From Alcaligenes sp. SDU_A2 (GTDB lineage Bacteria; Pseudomonadota; Gammaproteobacteria; Burkholderiales; Burkholderiaceae_B), in assembly GCF_038237375.1 (NCBI RefSeq), contig NZ_CP151273.1, positions 2,666,001 to 2,730,000 on the forward strand: DNA of 64,000 bases. The letters run 5' to 3'. The number at the start of each line of letters is the position of its first letter. Positions within the stretch are counted from its first letter, which is position 1. Made by a program: the position numbers and the translations under genes. Positions 30,995 through 42,904 of the stretch are shown here, piece after piece. The notes beneath the pieces were generated by a model. The model was not told the DNA's origin. It was given only the letters and a program-made list of their open reading frames with translations, and ran no database searches.

Positions 30995-33865
30995 TTATTT
31001 GGTCAGCATGAAAGTTTTGCCACGAGGGCCGAAAGCCGATTCGATCAGGGCTTTCTGCTGTTCCTGGTGTTTGGCCAGGTAACCGACGGCAGGCGAAGCG
31101 GAAGCGGGACGACCGGAGTAGCCCAGTTTCTGGCCTTCTGTCATGTTCTCGTAGAGGTGATGCTGAATATAGAACCATGCACCTTGGTTTTGTGGCTCGT
31201 CCTGGACCCAGATGACTTCCTTGGCGTTTTCGTACTTCTGCAGCTCGGCCTGGAAAGCTTTGTGGGCAAAGGGATACAGTTGTTCCACACGGATAATTGC
31301 AACGTCGTTGCGCTCTTGCTCTTTGCGGGCATTGACCAGGTCGTAGTAGACCTTGCCCGAGCAGACCAGCACGCGCTTGACGGCGGACGCGGAGATGGAC
31401 TCGTCCTGTTCGCCGATGACAGGCATGAACTGCCCTTCGGCCAGATCCTTCAGCGGCGAAGTGGCGTCTTTATTACGCAGCAAGGACTTGGGCGTCATGA
31501 TGACCAAGGGCTTGCGGAAAGGACGGATCATCTGGCGGCGCAGCACATGGAAGATCTGCGCGCCATTGGTGGGCTGAACGACCTGGATGTTATTGTCCGC
31601 GCACAGTTGCAAGAAGCGTTCGATGCGGGCCGAGGAGTGCTCGGGGCCCTGGCCTTCGTAGCCGTGCGGCAGCATCAGGGTCAGACCACACTGACGGCCC
31701 CACTTGGCTTCGCCGGAGGTGATGAACTGATCGATCACGACCTGGGCACCGTTGGCGAAGTCGCCGAACTGGGCTTCCCAGATGGTCAGGATATTGGGTT
31801 CGGCAGACGCATAGCCGTATTCAAAAGCCAGCACGGCCTCTTCGGACAGCACCGAGTCGATCACCAAAAAGCTTGCCTGACCTTCGGAGACATTCTGCAG
31901 GGGAATGTAGGTGCCGTCGTTCCAGCGTTCGCGCTTCTGATCGTGCAGAACGGCATGACGGTGCGTGAAGGTGCCGCGGCCCGAATCCTGGCCGGTGATG
32001 CGGATGGCATAGCCGTTATTGACCAGCGTGGCAAAGGCCAGGTGCTCGCCCATGCCCCAGTCCACCTTGGCTTCGCCGCGCGCCATGGCACGACGGTCGT
32101 TCAGCAGACGATTGACCAGCGGATGCACCGTAAAGCCTTCCGGCACGGTGGTCAGCTTTTCGCCAATGCGGGTCAGCTCGGACATGGGCAAGGCGGTGTC
32201 GGCCTGATCCGTCCATTTGGCATTCAGGAATGCAGACCAGTCGGTGGCATACTTGTTTTTGTAGTCGGTCAGCACGGGTTCGACCGTGCGCTTGCCGTCT
32301 TCCATCAGTTGACGATAAGCCTTGACCAGATCTTCGGGTTCGTTCTCGGACAGCACGCCCTGAGCGACCAGTTTGTCGGCGTATAGCTTGCGCGTGCCGT
32401 TGTGCAGGCCGATCTTCTTGTACATCAAAGGCTGGGTCAGCGAGGGAGTGTCCTGCTCGTTGTGGCCCAGTTTGCGGAAACACACTACGTCGATGACGAC
32501 GTCGTGCTTGAATTCGCGGCGGTAGTCCAACGCCAACTGAGTTACAAATACCACGGCTTCGGGATCGTCGCCATTCACGTGGAACACAGGCGCTTCGATC
32601 ATTTTGACCACGTCCGTGCAATACAGCGTGGAACGCGTGTCGCGCGGATCGGACGTGGTAAAGCCGATCTGGTTGTTGATGACGATGTGCAGCGTGCCGC
32701 CGGTGCCGTAGCCACGGGTCTGGGCCAGGTTGAGCGTTTCCATGACCACGCCCTGGCCGGCAAAGGCCGCGTCGCCGTGCACCAGCACAGGCAGAACCTG
32801 GCTGCCGGTCTCGTCGTTGCGGCGATCCTGACGGGCGCGCACCGACCCTTCGACCACAGGGTTGACGATTTCCAGGTGGGAGGGGTTGAACGCCAGGGAC
32901 AGATGGACCGGACCGCCACGGGTGGACAGGTCGCTGGAGAAACCGTTGTGGTATTTGACGTCGCCGTCGGTCAGGCCTTCTGCATGGCGGCCCTCAAACT
33001 CTGCAAACAGGTCGCCGGGCATCTTGCCCATGATGTTGACCAGCATGTTCAGGCGGCCACGGTGGGCCATGCCCACGATGATTTCCTGCACGCCGTTCTC
33101 GCCGGCGTGATTAATGACTTCGTCCATGCAGGCGATGAAGCTTTCGCCGCCTTCCAGGGAGAAGCGCTTCTGGCCTACGTATTTGGTGTGCAGAAAACGC
33201 TCCAGGCCTTCGGCCTCGGTCAGCTGCTGCAGAATGTGGCGCTTCTGGTCTACCGAGAAGCTGCCGGTGCCATGCACGGATTCCAGACGCTGCTGAATCC
33301 AGCGCTTGGCGACCGGGTCGGAAATATGCATGAATTCCGCGCCCACCGAACGGCTGTAGGTATCACGCAAGGCCTTGAGCATGTCGCGCAGCGTCATGGT
33401 GTCGGCTTTGGTGAAATAGGTATTGGTCGCGGAGTACACCTGATCCAGATCGGCTTCGGTCAAACCGTAGAAGGCGGGATCGAGCTCGGGGAAGCTGGGG
33501 CGCTCGGAACGCTTGAGCGGGTCCAGATCGGCGATGCGCGCGCCCAGCGAACGGTAGGCGGCGATCATGGACTGGATGGACACCTGTTTCATGGCCACGG
33601 CCAGGTCCGGTGCCTGGGAACGGGTCAGGAAAGCGTTGGCCTTGGCGCGCTGGGCAAAGGATTCGACGATAGGAGCGTGCGCCTGATCGCGCGTGTTATC
33701 GCGGCCGTCGGTGGCGGGCAGATGCTGCAGCTGATCGAAGTAATCGCGCCACTGGTCGGCGACGGAACCTGGGTTGTCGAGATAGGACTCGTAGAGTTCT
33801 TCGACATAGGGAGCATTGCTCCCGAATAAATAGGAGTTACTGAGCAGTTCTTTTTGCGATGACAT
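30995..33865 (-). CDS. odhA: 2-oxoglutarate dehydrogenase E1 component
   Basis: Thiamine-diphosphate decarboxylase that commits 2-oxoglutarate to succinyl-CoA. The 956 residues start with the short E1 N-terminal segment for E2 binding ([22 protein letters not shown]), then the ThDP-binding core with [23 protein letters not shown] and [17 protein letters not shown], and a C-terminal transketolase-like domain with [21 protein letters not shown]. First gene of odhA-odhB-lpdA; a candidate promoter is at 34000-34027. sucA is the synonym. Confidence 0.97.
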   Translation of the reverse strand: MSSQKELLSNSYLFGSNAPYVEELYESYLDNPGSVADQWRDYFDQLQHLPATDGRDNTRDQAHAPIVESFAQRAKANAFLTRSQAPDLAVAMKQVSIQSMIAAYRSLGARIADLDPLKRSERPSFPELDPAFYGLTEADLDQVYSATNTYFTKADTMTLRDMLKALRDTYSRSVGAEFMHISDPVAKRWIQQRLESVHGTGSFSVDQKRHILQQLTEAEGLERFLHTKYVGQKRFSLEGGESFIACMDEVINHAGENGVQEIIVGMAHRGRLNMLVNIMGKMPGDLFAEFEGRHAEGLTDGDVKYHNGFSSDLSTRGGPVHLSLAFNPSHLEIVNPVVEGSVRARQDRRNDETGSQVLPVLVHGDAAFAGQGVVMETLNLAQTRGYGTGGTLHIVINNQIGFTTSDPRDTRSTLYCTDVVKMIEAPVFHVNGDDPEAVVFVTQLALDYRREFKHDVVIDVVCFRKLGHNEQDTPSLTQPLMYKKIGLHNGTRKLYADKLVAQGVLSENEPEDLVKAYRQLMEDGKRTVEPVLTDYKNKYATDWSAFLNAKWTDQADTALPMSELTRIGEKLTTVPEGFTVHPLVNRLLNDRRAMARGEAKVDWGMGEHLAFATLVNNGYAIRITGQDSGRGTFTHRHAVLHDQKRERWNDGTYIPLQNVSEGQASFLVIDSVLSEEAVLAFEYGYASAEPNILTIWEAQFGDFANGAQVVIDQFITSGEAKWGRQCGLTLMLPHGYEGQGPEHSSARIERFLQLCADNNIQVVQPTNGAQIFHVLRRQMIRPFRKPLVIMTPKSLLRNKDATSPLKDLAEGQFMPVIGEQDESISASAVKRVLVCSGKVYYDLVNARKEQERNDVAIIRVEQLYPFAHKAFQAELQKYENAKEVIWVQDEPQNQGAWFYIQHHLYENMTEGQKLGYSGRPASASPAVGYLAKHQEQQKALIESAFGPRGKTFMLTK

Positions 33866-33999
33866 TATTACGCTTCACCTATCCGAGTGCTTCACTCGTG
33901 TTGAGATGCAGGAAAACCTTCCGCGACACGGCCACGCCGGTTAGCGGATAGCGGAGCAGAAGGCAACGTGTGACGCCTTATACAAGCCGTATGTTTTCT

Positions 34000-34027
34000 A
34001 GTATAACGCCGCGGGCAGAAGGCGCAA
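34000..34027 (-). promoter_or_regulatory. Candidate sigma-70 promoter of odhA
   Basis: On the minus strand TTGCGC (34027-34022) and TATACT (34005-34000) are spaced 16 bp, giving a leader of about 130 nt before the odhA ATG. The remainder of 33866-34383, shared with divergent maeB, has AT-rich tracts such as TATAAC and TTATAAAT near 34297-34345, but I see no unambiguous maeB promoter. No gene is seen in this interval. Confidence 0.45.
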
Positions 34028-34383
34028 TTATTGACATCCAAAATGCTTGGCCCCTGCCGGAGACCGTTGGCATTAACAAACACATCGCCCTGAATGGTCC
34101 TTTTCGGCTCCGAAGCCGACTGTAAATCCGAAAACCCCCGATTCGCCCCCCGCAGCGCCCCACACGGGATAAAAATTCCGATATGCTAAATGGTCTGGAA
34201 ATCCCGGTTGCCGCTGGCCTTTCCTCTTGCGCCGCCTCCCGACCCCCAGGCGCACGAGCGCCTGCACCGCACCCGGTCGCACACATGGCATATGCTGGCT
34301 ATAACAAATCAGCAACTATCCAGCGCCTGGATTTCTTATAAATTATTGTTTGCACAAAAAATATCCTCAGGAGCTTTACCACA

Positions 34384-36672
<2,289 letters not shown>

Positions 36673-36723
36673 GCCTGGAACGCCCAGTTCCTGCCGCCTG
36701 AAAACGGCGGGAACCAAGCACCC

Positions 36724-36762
36724 AAAAAGCCTGATGCCCTTGTAGGGATCAGGCTTTTTTTT
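36724..36762 (+). terminator. Intrinsic terminator of maeB (first)
   Basis: AAAAAGCCTGATGCCC-type arm pairs with GGGATCAGGCTTTTT around a short TTGTA loop and ends in eight T residues, 52 nt after the maeB stop. Confidence 0.9.
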
Positions 36763-36785
36763 AGGGTTTCCGAAGAATGCCGAGC

Positions 36786-36821
36786 GCCAGTTCACCCAGA
36801 CGATGAGGAGCTGGCTTTTTT
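36786..36821 (+). terminator. Second tandem terminator after maeB
   Basis: GCCAGTTC pairs with GAGCTGGC (one G-U pair) around a 14-nt loop and is followed by six T residues. It stands 24 nt beyond the first terminator and upstream of the structured repeat. Confidence 0.65.
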
Positions 36822-36934
36822 AAGACGCCATTCAAGGCACCGATGAAAGCGACCCGGCGATATGCATTCTTGCCAAACAGAACATGCAGCGAATGGCTGA
36901 TACCTTGTGCAACATACACGGACGCCCCGCATGT

Positions 36935-37258
36935 GGGCCAAGCACTGCGGTGCCGTTCTCGTCAGGCCGCAGCGGGACGGCGGGCGAGTCAGGGCCTTCG
37001 CCGCAGGCGGGATGCTGGGGTGGGAGGCAAGGGGCGTGCTGTTCGAGCAGGGCGCTTGTGATTCGTCCAGTGGACGAATCACCCTGCGAGTTCACGCCCC
37101 GCCCGCCCCGGCATCCCGACCAGGGAATCCGCGCGCAGCGCGGGCGAAGGCCCCAGCCAAGCTGACCCGCTGCGGCCGGCCTGGCGAGAACCCAAGGTTC
37201 TGTCCGCTTGGCCCAAACGGCCCGCCCAATACGAAGGAACCCCCGATATCTCTCGAAG
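36935..37258. repeat. Structured non-coding repeat, copy 1
   Basis: About 324 nt that recurs in the same orientation, diverged but alignable, at 47571-47900. Ends are the inverted repeats GGGCCAAGC (36935-36943) and GCTTGGCCC (37206-37214), with ~45 nt of further homology beyond. Inside, a 16-bp helix pairs 37009-37024 with 37102-37117; GGGGCGTG (37031-37038) pairs with CACGCCCC (37093-37100); CAGG (37048-37051) with CCTG (37083-37086); an 11-bp hairpin spans 37058-37082 with loop AGT. A further hairpin is at 37128-37144. It lies between convergent maeB and the MFS gene. Short open frames cover it on both strands but are not conserved as proteins. No known RNA or mobile family is recognised. 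Confidence 0.8.
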
Positions 37259-37318
37259 AACCTTTTTTTATGCCTTGTCGTTGATCGGCGTGATCGCAAC
37301 CGAACTTCCAAGCGCGTC

Positions 37319-38497
37319 TTACCCCCGACGCAAGCAAGCGCAAAGCGCCAGACACAATAGCGCTCCTGACAACACCACACCGCTTAATACCGACCAAGCC
37401 GCAGCAAATCCAGCCGAACCCTCCAAAAACCAGCCAAATAAAGGCGGCCCGGCCGCAATGCCGCCGAAAAACCCCAAGGACACCATACCGGCCGAGCTTG
37501 CTACGCCGCCAAATCGCGCATCCCGCAACAACATGCTCATGGCCAGGGCATTCGTCGCCGCCACGCTCAATCCCATGCCGATTACGCCTAGCCACAAAGG
37601 CCAGTGGTGCAGTTGATCCGCTTGTTGCAAGACCCACAAGGACACGCTGGCCAGCAGAAACAAACCGGCCAGAAGCCCGGTTTCGTCGCGCAACCGGGCT
37701 CCCAGCGGCGTCAAGATGACTCGCGACGCAATACCCATTACCCCAAAGCTGCTGATCATGGCACCAATCGCCACCGCCGACACGCCTAACTGATGGGCAT
37801 ACACCCCCAAATAAGTCATGAACGAAGACAAGGCCAGCCCCGCGCACAGCTGAATCGACATCAACAGCCGCAACCAGCCGTTGGGCACGCCCGGCCGCAC
37901 AGTCAGGCCTGGCGCAACCGCCGCCTTTCCAGAAAGCTTGCGGGCTGCGAAAACAGCGAACATCACAGCTAACGGAGCCCATATGAGCAATGCCCCGCGC
38001 CACCCCCAGGCCACGGTCAAAGGCGGAAGCACCAGGCCTGCCAACAAGGCAGAGGCCTGTACGCCGGACTGCTTCAAGCCAACCATCCCAGCCTTGCGAG
38101 AGGCCGGCACGGCTTGGGCGATCGCCTGATTGGTCGCAGGATTGGCCAGGGACTGCGCCAGGCCGCACAACAGCAAGGCTGCCATCAAACCACCAAAACC
38201 GGGCAAGATCCCCACCAACAAAAAGGACAAGCCCACCAGAGCAAACAGACTGACCAACCCGGCCCGCGAACCCATGCGCTGCACCAAAGCGCCGGCCCAG
38301 GGCGAAATAAGCGCGGCCAGGCCAAAAGTCGCGGTCGTCAACCAACCCAACTGCTGACGCGCTATGCCCAGATCGGCAATCAACAACGGGCCCAGAATGC
38401 CGATGGCATAAAAAATCATCATGGGCATACCCATAGCCGTCAGCAACAAGACGGATAGGCCTAACTGAGGGGAAAGAGTAAACGCGCGTTGCTGCAT
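37319..38497 (-). CDS. MFS transporter, probably Fur-regulated
   Basis: Major facilitator with about 12 hydrophobic segments over 392 residues, resembling the CynX/NimT-like group. ATG 38497 is chosen because GGAGG lies 5 nt upstream; a longer frame from 38581 has no such site. The loop between TM2 and TM3 reads GALVQRMGSRAG, close to the MFS signature. The gene stands alone, with a near-perfect Fur box 119 nt upstream of its start, so it is likely induced under iron limitation. Export of a siderophore or a metal chelate is a reasonable guess, but no siderophore gene is in the window and substrate is unknown. Confidence 0.85.
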   Translation of the reverse strand: MQQRAFTLSPQLGLSVLLLTAMGMPMMIFYAIGILGPLLIADLGIARQQLGWLTTATFGLAALISPWAGALVQRMGSRAGLVSLFALVGLSFLLVGILPGFGGLMAALLLCGLAQSLANPATNQAIAQAVPASRKAGMVGLKQSGVQASALLAGLVLPPLTVAWGWRGALLIWAPLAVMFAVFAARKLSGKAAVAPGLTVRPGVPNGWLRLLMSIQLCAGLALSSFMTYLGVYAHQLGVSAVAIGAMISSFGVMGIASRVILTPLGARLRDETGLLAGLFLLASVSLWVLQQADQLHHWPLWLGVIGMGLSVAATNALAMSMLLRDARFGGVASSAGMVSLGFFGGIAAGPPLFGWFLEGSAGFAAAWSVLSGVVLSGALLCLALCACLRRG

Positions 38498-38615
38498 GAA
38501 GCCTCCGGCACCATAGAGAAGGATGGACTGTCGGAGCCGAACGCCATGCCAGGAAGGACTGGAAATCTGCAAGGCACGCAAGCGCCAAGGGTCAACGGCA
38601 ACAATCCCTTTTTAT

Positions 38616-38634
38616 GATAATGATAATCATTATT
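38616..38634 (-). promoter_or_regulatory. Fur box upstream of the MFS gene
   Basis: GATAATGATAATCATTATT matches the classical 19-bp Fur consensus at 18 of 19 positions. It is 119 nt upstream of the MFS start and about 240 nt from the end of the convergently placed lldP, so only the MFS gene is a sensible target. Confidence 0.88.
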
Positions 38635-38773
38635 TTTATTATTGAAAGCAAATACCGAAATAACTGCGCCTGAGGCTTTGGGTCAAACCCTGACCCTGAC
38701 CAACAGAGGGAAAAACCGCTATCCCGATGGATCAACACAATAGTCAACGCTCTTGACGCTTTGCCAAACCATA

Positions 38774-38814
38774 AACATCAAGGGCGACGCCAGATTGGCG
38801 TCGCCCTTGATGTT
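38774..38814. repeat. Perfect 19-bp stem-loop downstream of lldP
   Basis: AACATCAAGGGCGACGCCA is followed by GAT and its exact reverse complement. No mismatch occurs in 19 bp. No U-tract follows on either strand. It sits between the lldP stop and the Fur-box promoter region of the MFS gene and is the longest perfect hairpin I noticed in the window. Confidence 0.8.
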
Positions 38815-38815
38815 G

Positions 38816-38840
38816 GCAAGCAGCCCGACGGGCTGCTTGC
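38816..38840. repeat. Perfect 11-bp stem-loop adjoining the 19-bp hairpin
   Basis: GCAAGCAGCCC, loop GAC, GGGCTGCTTGC. It starts one base after the 19-bp hairpin and ends 33 nt before the lldP stop codon position at 38874. Together the two hairpins make a rigid 67-nt structure at the 3' end of the lldP mRNA. Confidence 0.75.
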
Positions 38841-38873
38841 ACTGCGCTTTTCAAGCAATCCTAGCACTGCACA

Positions 38874-40640
38874 TTAGGTCGCCAGGGAGGCTGCCGGTTG
38901 ACGACCACGCGTCAGGCTCAGGCCGCCGATGACCACGGCCAGCCAGACTGCCGCCGCCACCCACCACCCGATAGACCCGGTAATCAACGCCTGACCAATC
39001 AAGCCAGCCTGAATGACGTAATACACCATGGGGATCAGCGTCTTGCGCACAATTTCGCCTTCGCGGCCCAACATCCCCACGACCGCACCGGCTGCAACGA
39101 CGTTATGCACGCAAATCATATTGCCGGCAGCACCGCCCACCGCTTGCAGGGCGACCACGATCGCGGACTGATCCAGGTTCAAGCCGATCTGTTGCGCCGT
39201 CGAGAACTGGAAGTACGAGAACATCATGTTGCTGACGGTATTGGAGCCGGCGATAAAGGCACCCAGGCTACCCACCCAGGGCGAGATGCTGGGCCAAGCC
39301 TGACCGGCGGCGGCCGCCGCGCCCTGAGCCAGAACCAGCGGCATGCTGGCCATGGAGCCATCGGCCGCCGCCGAATTGATAAACACCTGGACCATAGGCA
39401 CGGCCAACAAGAGCGCAGGCGCTGCGCTGCCCATCGTGCGCACCGAGTCCTTGACGCCGACCATGAACTGCTTGCCGCTCATGCTGAAAATAGCGATGCA
39501 GGCCAGCGACACCAGAATCAGAATCGCGCCGGGCGAATACAGCAACTGGATGGACGAGGTGATATTGGTGCCCAGAATCCCCGTAATCTTGAAAGTCGCG
39601 TCAGGACCGGTCAGCCAAGCTTTGACGGACGGCACGGTACGCGTCAGGATCAACAGCAACACCACCAAGGCGTAAGGCGAGAACGCACGCAGCACGGAGA
39701 AGCGCTGAGTCTGTTCGGTGTCGTCCATTTTGACGGTGCCCAGCCAATGCGACGGCCACTGGCGACGATCCGGAAAGTCGAACGTCTTGCTCGGCTGAAA
39801 CCAACCCTTGCGGGCGGCGGTCACCACAATGACCAGACCCACCATCGCACCCAGCAGCGAAGGAAACTCAGGCCCAAGGGTCACGGCGATCAGGTAGTAA
39901 GGCACCGTAAAGGCCACGCCTGCAAACAAAGCGAACTTCCAGGCACCCAGACCTTCGGCAAAAGAGCGGCGTTCGCCAAAGAAGCGGGTCAACAGGCCGC
40001 ACAGGATCAGGGGAATCGCAAAGCCGATCAGCGCATGCACCAGCGCCACGTTTTCCACGATCTGCTGCAAGTACTCCAAAGGCTGCATAGGCGCAATGGC
40101 TGCCGCCACATCGGCCTTGTTATCGATACCCGAGCGCACGCCCACCAACATAGGTGTGCCGACGGCACCGAAAGATACCGGTGTGGACTGGATGACCAGC
40201 ACCGACATGACAGCGGCCATCGCCGGAAAGCCCAGCGCCAGCAACAGAGGAGCCCCGACCGCCGATGGCGTTCCAAAGCCGGACGAACCCTCGATCATCG
40301 AGCCAAACAGCCAGGCCACGATAATGACCTGCACGCGGCGGTCCGGAGAGATGTCCATGAACCCCTGGCGGATGGCGGTCAGAGCACCACCCACCTTTAA
40401 GGTATTCAGAAGCAGCACGGCCCCAAATACAATGAACAGCAGCGTCAGGGCCGTGACCACGCCATTGATGGTGGCCGCCGCCACCACCGAGCCCTGGCTG
40501 CCCCAGACAAACAAGGCCAGGCAGGCCGTAACCACGTAGGCGGCCCCCATGGACAATTTGGCAGAGCGGCCCATCACCACCATCAATAGGAACACGACCA
40601 GCAGCGGAGCCAATGCCAGCAAAGTGTACGCAAGATTCAT
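38874..40640 (-). CDS. lldP: L-lactate permease
   Basis: Proton-coupled lactate/glycolate symporter of the inner membrane (LctP family). ATG 40640 ([13 protein letters not shown]) follows AAGGAG with 7-nt spacing and gives 588 residues with about 13 hydrophobic segments. Family hallmarks include [20 protein letters not shown] (around 120) and [19 protein letters not shown] (around 450). It is divergent from lldR-lldD, with two palindromic operators in the shared 248-nt region, so it belongs to the same lactate regulon. Confidence 0.95.
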   Translation of the reverse strand: MNLAYTLLALAPLLVVFLLMVVMGRSAKLSMGAAYVVTACLALFVWGSQGSVVAAATINGVVTALTLLFIVFGAVLLLNTLKVGGALTAIRQGFMDISPDRRVQVIIVAWLFGSMIEGSSGFGTPSAVGAPLLLALGFPAMAAVMSVLVIQSTPVSFGAVGTPMLVGVRSGIDNKADVAAAIAPMQPLEYLQQIVENVALVHALIGFAIPLILCGLLTRFFGERRSFAEGLGAWKFALFAGVAFTVPYYLIAVTLGPEFPSLLGAMVGLVIVVTAARKGWFQPSKTFDFPDRRQWPSHWLGTVKMDDTEQTQRFSVLRAFSPYALVVLLLILTRTVPSVKAWLTGPDATFKITGILGTNITSSIQLLYSPGAILILVSLACIAIFSMSGKQFMVGVKDSVRTMGSAAPALLLAVPMVQVFINSAAADGSMASMPLVLAQGAAAAAGQAWPSISPWVGSLGAFIAGSNTVSNMMFSYFQFSTAQQIGLNLDQSAIVVALQAVGGAAGNMICVHNVVAAGAVVGMLGREGEIVRKTLIPMVYYVIQAGLIGQALITGSIGWWVAAAVWLAVVIGGLSLTRGRQPAASLAT

Positions 40641-40768
40641 CCCATTTCTCCTTCGTGTGGATAGCACGGTTATCGGTGAAGGGGCTCTTGAACCCGTCTG
40701 GGCGCAAGGCGCGGGCGTGACCTCGGGATGCAGGCACCCACCCTTCTTCTATTTAGATCGGGGAATGA

Positions 40769-40785
40769 TAGCGGTATTACCACTT
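40769..40785. promoter_or_regulatory. LldR-type operator 1 (imperfect palindrome)
   Basis: Matches operator 2 at 15 of 17 positions, with a central GGTATTACC core typical of FadR-subfamily GntR sites. Its centre (40777) is 85 bp from that of operator 2, close to eight helical turns, which would suit looping between the lldP and lldR promoters. Confidence 0.7.
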
Positions 40786-40832
40786 CTGGATTATTAGCAG
40801 TAACCCTTACCTACACCCTGGATTTTTGGCCG

Positions 40833-40838
40833 TATAAT
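40833..40838 (+). promoter_or_regulatory. -10 element of lldR-lldD
   Basis: A consensus TATAAT lies 56 nt upstream of the lldR ATG and 16 nt before operator 2. The -35 is weak (TTACCT or CCTACA depending on spacing). Confidence 0.55.
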
Positions 40839-40853
40839 GACCATCAATTCCAA

Positions 40854-40870
40854 AAGTGGTATTACCACTT
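40854..40870. promoter_or_regulatory. LldR-type operator 2 (perfect palindrome)
   Basis: AAGTGGTATTACCACTT is a perfect 17-bp palindrome. It sits at about the +10 position of the TATAAT promoter and 19 nt before the lldR start, the position of an autorepression site. Confidence 0.8.
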
Positions 40871-40888
40871 AGACTGGAAACCGACTCT

Positions 40889-41668
40889 ATGACTACGCTT
40901 TCAAGTGCCCGTCTTTCTGATCAGGTTGCCGAGAAAATCCGGCAACTGATCCATGATCAGCAATTGCAGCCCGGCGACCGGATTCCTTCCGAACGTCACC
41001 TGGCCGAACTGCTGGCGGTATCGCGCGTCCCGATCCGCGAAGCCCTGCGCTCGCTCAATTCCCAGGGACTGCTGGTCACGCGACGCGGCGGCGGCACGTA
41101 TGTGCAAGAAAGCGAACTGATGAATTGGCCGGCGCAAAGCATCGCGCCATTGGGCGAACTCATCAGCCAGGACCCGTTGTACCGCTACGATGTGCTCGAA
41201 GCGCGCCATGCCCTGGAAGCATGCACAGTCTGGCATGCCGCCCAGCGCGCCACCGAAACCGACAAGAACCACATCCGTCGCTGTTTCGACATCATGGTGC
41301 GTCACCAGCAAAACCAGGATGCGGAACTGTCGGCACGCGCCGATGCCCAGTTTCACCTGGCCATCGCCCAGGCCTCGCACAATGTCGTGCTACTGCAAAT
41401 CATGAACGGCCTGTTCCAACTGGTCTTTTCCACCGTCAAAGAGAACCGTCGCGCCATGTTCGAATTCGACAATGCGCGCGAAGTCGAACTGCTGACCCGC
41501 CAGCACGAAAGCCTGATGGACGCCATTTTGAACGGCGAGGCCGACCAGGCCCGCGACCAGATCGCCCTGCACCTGGATCACGTCCAGACCAAACTGCGGC
41601 TCTCTGAAGAAAACAATGCTCGGGAACAGCGCCTGTCCCGTTTCAACAGCCATCTCTCGCAATCATGA
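40889..41668 (+). CDS. lldR: Lactate-responsive GntR-family regulator (LldR, FadR subfamily)
   Basis: 259-residue regulator from ATG 40889. The N-terminal winged helix (about 8-75, with [26 protein letters not shown] in pieces) is GntR type. The C-terminal all-helical FCD domain (about 90-235) has the metal/ligand residues in [15 protein letters not shown] and LTRQHESLM plus HLDHV. Divergent lldP, downstream lldD with a 4-nt ATGA overlap and two GGTATTACC operators make the assignment firm. It probably represses lldP and its own operon in the absence of lactate. Confidence 0.9.
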   Translation: MTTLSSARLSDQVAEKIRQLIHDQQLQPGDRIPSERHLAELLAVSRVPIREALRSLNSQGLLVTRRGGGTYVQESELMNWPAQSIAPLGELISQDPLYRYDVLEARHALEACTVWHAAQRATETDKNHIRRCFDIMVRHQQNQDAELSARADAQFHLAIAQASHNVVLLQIMNGLFQLVFSTVKENRRAMFEFDNAREVELLTRQHESLMDAILNGEADQARDQIALHLDHVQTKLRLSEENNAREQRLSRFNSHLSQS

Positions 41669-42804
41669 TCATTTCCTCTCCGACCGATTTCCGCGCCCAG
41701 GCGCAACGCCGTCTGCCCCCCTTTCTGTTTCACTACATTGACGGCGGTGCCTATGCCGAAGAAACATTGCGCCGCAACGTACAGGACCTGGCAGGCATCG
41801 CACTGCGCCAACGCGTGCTCAGCGACATGTCCAGCCTGGATCTGGGCGTAGAGCTATTCGGAGAAAAATTGTCCATGCCGGTCGCACTGGCCCCGGTGGG
41901 CCTGACCGGCATGTATGCGCGGCGCGGCGAAGTCCAGGCGGCCCAGGCCGCCGATCGCCACGGCATCCCCTTTACCATGTCCACCGTTTCGGTCTGCCCG
42001 ATCGAAGAAGTGGCACCGGCCATCCAGCGCCCCATGTGGTTCCAGCTATACGTGCTACGCGATCGCGGTTTCATGAAAAGCGTGCTGGAACGGGCCCTGG
42101 CCGCCGGTTGCTCCACCCTGGTATTTACCGTAGATATGCCCGTGCCCGGCGCGCGCTATCGCGATGCGCACTCGGGCATGAGCGGCCCGAACGCTGCCCT
42201 GCGACGCTATGGTCAGGCCGTTACACATCCGCGTTGGTCGCTGGACGTAGGCCTGCGCGGCCGTCCGCATGACCTGGGCAATGTGTCGCGCTATCTGGGG
42301 CGGGCAGTGCAGCTGGAAGACTATATAGGCTGGCTGGGTGCCAACTTCGATCCATCCATATCCTGGAAAGACCTGCAATGGATTCGGGACTTCTGGCCCG
42401 GTGCCATGGTCATCAAGGGCATTCTGGACGCCGATGATGCCCGTGACGCCGTGCGTTTTGGGGCTGACGGCATCGTGGTGTCCAATCACGGCGGTCGCCA
42501 GCTGGACGGGGTGCTGTCCTCGGCCCGTGCCCTGCCGGCCATTGCCGATGCCGTTCAGGACGACCTGACCATTCTGGCTGATTCAGGTGTGCGTAACGGC
42601 CTGGATGTGCTGCGCATGCTGGCCCTGGGTGCCAAAGGCGTGCTGATCGGCCGCCCCTTTGTGTATGCCCTGGCCGCTGCCGGCGGTGCCGGCGTGTCCC
42701 ACTTGCTGGAACTGATGGAAAAAGAACTGCGTGTGGCCATGACCCTGACCGGCACCCGCGACCTGTCCCGCGTCAGCCGCGACTGCCTGGCCGCCTTGCC
42801 CTGA
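41665..42804 (+). CDS. lldD: L-lactate dehydrogenase, FMN-dependent (quinone-linked)
   Basis: Membrane-associated alpha-hydroxyacid oxidase that turns L-lactate into pyruvate and passes electrons to the respiratory chain. The 379 residues form a TIM barrel with [17 protein letters not shown] near the start, [14 protein letters not shown] (about 76-89), and the active-site loop [10 protein letters not shown] with catalytic His275. The start codon overlaps the lldR stop. A terminator follows at 42857. Confidence 0.95.
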   Translation: MIISSPTDFRAQAQRRLPPFLFHYIDGGAYAEETLRRNVQDLAGIALRQRVLSDMSSLDLGVELFGEKLSMPVALAPVGLTGMYARRGEVQAAQAADRHGIPFTMSTVSVCPIEEVAPAIQRPMWFQLYVLRDRGFMKSVLERALAAGCSTLVFTVDMPVPGARYRDAHSGMSGPNAALRRYGQAVTHPRWSLDVGLRGRPHDLGNVSRYLGRAVQLEDYIGWLGANFDPSISWKDLQWIRDFWPGAMVIKGILDADDARDAVRFGADGIVVSNHGGRQLDGVLSSARALPAIADAVQDDLTILADSGVRNGLDVLRMLALGAKGVLIGRPFVYALAAAGGAGVSHLLELMEKELRVAMTLTGTRDLSRVSRDCLAALP

Positions 42805-42856
42805 GCCCAACGATACCCTGCGGCTGGACCAAGCCAGGGGCATAGCGAATCACTAC

Positions 42857-42888
42857 AATCGGGGGGGAGTTTTCCTCCCGATTTTTTT
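42857..42888 (+). terminator. Intrinsic terminator of lldR-lldD
   Basis: AATCGGGGGG pairs with CCTCCCGATT (one G-U) around a 7-nt loop and runs into seven T residues, about 55 nt after the lldD stop. Confidence 0.85.
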
Positions 42889-42904
42889 AGCTTCAACTAT
42901 TCCC

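Noticed and set aside
36832-37380. Minus-strand frame across repeat copy 1 (and a plus-strand frame 36907-37284)
   Set aside because: Frames are broken by an indel in copy 2, substitutions do not favour synonymous sites and no ribosome site is present; RNA-type structure explains the conservation better.
37092-38588. 498-codon minus-strand frame overlapping the MFS gene
   Set aside because: Its translation is Gly/Arg/Val-rich without membrane pattern; the frame ending at 37319 gives a regular 12-span MFS protein with a strong ribosome site.
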